Positions 15,801 through 16,014 of a stretch of 16,014 nucleotides of DNA are shown in pieces. Source of the DNA: Eubacterium sp. UBA5416. GTDB lineage: Bacteria; Bacillota; Clostridia; Lachnospirales; Lachnospiraceae. Below the pieces are notes generated by a model, which made no database searches, had not been told where the DNA came from, and saw only the letters and a program-made list of their open reading frames with translations. Position 1 is the first letter of the stretch. Every line of letters begins with the position of its first letter. The translations under genes and the position numbers were made by a program. The stretch spans positions 1-16,014 of the forward strand of contig DHNM01000052.1 of the NCBI GenBank assembly GCA_002409525.1, in the 5' to 3' direction.

Positions 15801-16014
15801 GAACAGGAAAAAGAAAAAACAGACATATATAGCCAGGAAGAGATTCAAAAACTAGAGATTTCTATCGCTGATGCAAAGACAGCATTGGTAGATAAAGGAG
15901 ATCCAGCAATTTCTCCGGAATATGTTGCAACAGCTGTGAAAAAAATGAGAGAAGCACTGGAAGCATTCAAAGAAACGGCAGATCATACCAATGAAGTGGA
16001 CAAGTCAGCTTTAG
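12861..16014 (+). CDS. Secreted multimodular clan GH-A glycoside hydrolase (GH42-like), 3' end outside window
   Basis: Open for 1051 codons from the ATG at 12861 (GGGAGGAAG 4 bases upstream) to the right edge. A signal peptide ends at VPAYA (residue 35). The catalytic barrel starts at about 58 (GGEPFWYNAIQIRIDKL, GFTVANSQIRWTDIQPN), is interrupted at about 119-306, and resumes with FNFEYLDRAIDFAKNAGLKF. The likely acid/base is Glu423 in QLSNEPGVGR, followed by a Cys cluster (CMCDIC, 438-443) as in GH42. The likely nucleophile is Glu546 in MMMELGQ. The interruption matches a DNRLRE/CBM96-type domain (YMKFKIDDM, AKIRLYCKS, DEWTMQDITWDTAP, YYDFDVSEYL, GTVSFVLQD). After a beta-rich linker come a CBM6/35-like module (about 761-893, from TIEAES) and two FIVAR domains (about 896-960 and 963-1040). 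It probably acts extracellularly on a plant polysaccharide; the exact family and bond are not clear. The surface anchor, if any, lies beyond the window. Confidence 0.85.
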   Translation, partial: MKSKYTEKKRCNRMGSAILCTVMATTSIFSVPAYATDSDVGDVSSVAIDKEDYQRPTVLEVGGEPFWYNAIQIRIDKLRDDPSYACEDEQLQNLFQQVADDGFTVANSQIRWTDIQPNHTAKAIDTAYVSGGEHADDRFDDGIRVGYNNNESEQSLGYMKFKIDDMTQEEIDGAKIRLYCKSKLSEERKIKVYGISDDEWTMQDITWDTAPAHSGYEITGEGTELVSESPDNDWIKAGTTHYYDFDVSEYLKTSKNASDGTVSFVLQDGDGTDETNVSGEPIIFGDTDDTAGTGDSLRDVSPKLIYANSDEFNFEYLDRAIDFAKNAGLKFELLWFGTDTCSISSDSRVPIWALNNYQKTIGTDGKPLYKKFDETAVSGIYAYIMCKNDEALRAKEAKAVRKVFDHIAERGDDTVIGCQLSNEPGVGRIHGGKRTERCMCDICTAKADKLGVSDEEFREITMWEYNNNLAKAVKGSNYPVWTRVNLDENADVEGVSYNEKMRASDQGTCIDFIGIDHYRKTPSQLSMEGAEDQQFAQGKNLTMMMELGQKDDRSGGLYLEEDVLASLSGGAYTTIYDASSSDGCEIYTYDRGTKTFSPIDKVIPNLFKTNHMLKKIGYDLATIMPGFRGNNQLMFFNGTSSASDDTYSQNEVVGEQENKDLTFNTSKNGVGIAVSKDKNELSLLTNREDSSFTINNLSSVEDIKSAEVGYYDEKNKWVKQEDFEGLQNSDGKVSVLVPAYQCVRLVMKDGALSPIEGKVEKTIEAESNYKLKDGLKASIYDDGASAGGWLKVHAGKEGDYATITAIVPKGGVYKVETQYLAANNRSIVQIDADGTKLNKPVDMYNAKKQLLIEDSGEIPLTKGTHRFTYTVTGKNEASTDWVIPLDFLKLTRVGNNTAALKELYDQYKGVQQNDYTDQTWNKFQDELNNAQKVLMNEDALQRDIDTQEELLRAAIENLQVKTDKSKEELYQELETLIAEAEQEKEKTDIYSQEEIQKLEISIADAKTALVDKGDPAISPEYVATAVKKMREALEAFKETADHTNEVDKSAL

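Noticed and set aside
1..16014. CRISPR array, transposase, tRNA, rRNA or catabolite-repression (cre) sites
   Set aside because: No repeated spacer array, terminal inverted repeats, transposase motifs or RNA-gene signatures were seen by eye. I looked for the cre consensus near gene starts and found no convincing match.

Overview
This window looks like part of a carbohydrate-utilisation locus from a low-GC Gram-positive gut-type anaerobe, most likely a Lachnospiraceae-like Clostridia. The support is A/T-leaning third positions, GGAGG-type ribosome binding sites, lipoprotein solute-binding proteins, a YesM/YesN two-component pair, intracellular glycoside hydrolases and FIVAR modules in a secreted enzyme. 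All ten genes lie on the + strand. I see no mobile element, CRISPR array, tRNA or rRNA. Taxonomy is inferred from gene style only.

Layout. (1) 1-1845: the C-terminal part of a GH115 alpha-glucuronidase, cut by the left edge. (2) 1952-5096: an ABC importer of the oligosaccharide type, made of a lipoprotein binding protein and two membrane permeases. A strong hairpin lies between the binding protein and the first permease, and another follows the second permease. No ATPase gene is present, which is normal for this family because a shared MsmK-type ATPase usually serves it. (3) 5219-9753: a second, diverged binding-protein-like lipoprotein, then a YesM-type sensor histidine kinase and a YesN-type AraC response regulator, tightly coupled with overlapping or near-abutting ends. 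(4) 9799-12708: two cytoplasmic glycoside hydrolases, a GH28 with an N-terminal fibronectin-III-like domain and a GH43 with a C-terminal beta-sandwich. (5) 12861 to the right edge: a large secreted multimodular protein, open for 1051 codons with no stop in the window. It has a signal peptide, a clan GH-A (GH42-like) catalytic barrel, a CBM6/35-like module and FIVAR repeats.

How the parts may work together (inference): the secreted enzyme acts on a uronic-acid-bearing plant polysaccharide outside the cell. Oligosaccharides are captured by the first lipoprotein and imported. GH115 (removing glucuronic acid), GH43 (removing arabinose or xylose) and GH28 (removing galacturonic acid) then finish the breakdown, the last two at least in the cytosol. 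The second lipoprotein has no permease of its own and sits directly ahead of the kinase, so it may be a sugar-sensing partner that controls the locus. The arrangement resembles the aldouronate utilisation clusters known from xylan-degrading Firmicutes, but pairing GH115 with GH28 points to a more complex acidic glycan than plain glucuronoxylan.

The strongest unusual observations are a DNRLRE/CBM96-like domain that appears to be inserted inside the catalytic barrel of the secreted enzyme, the lipoprotein-kinase-regulator trio, a consensus Shine-Dalgarno stranded ahead of GH28 with a five-codon reading frame, and a hairpin that hides the GH43 ribosome binding site.
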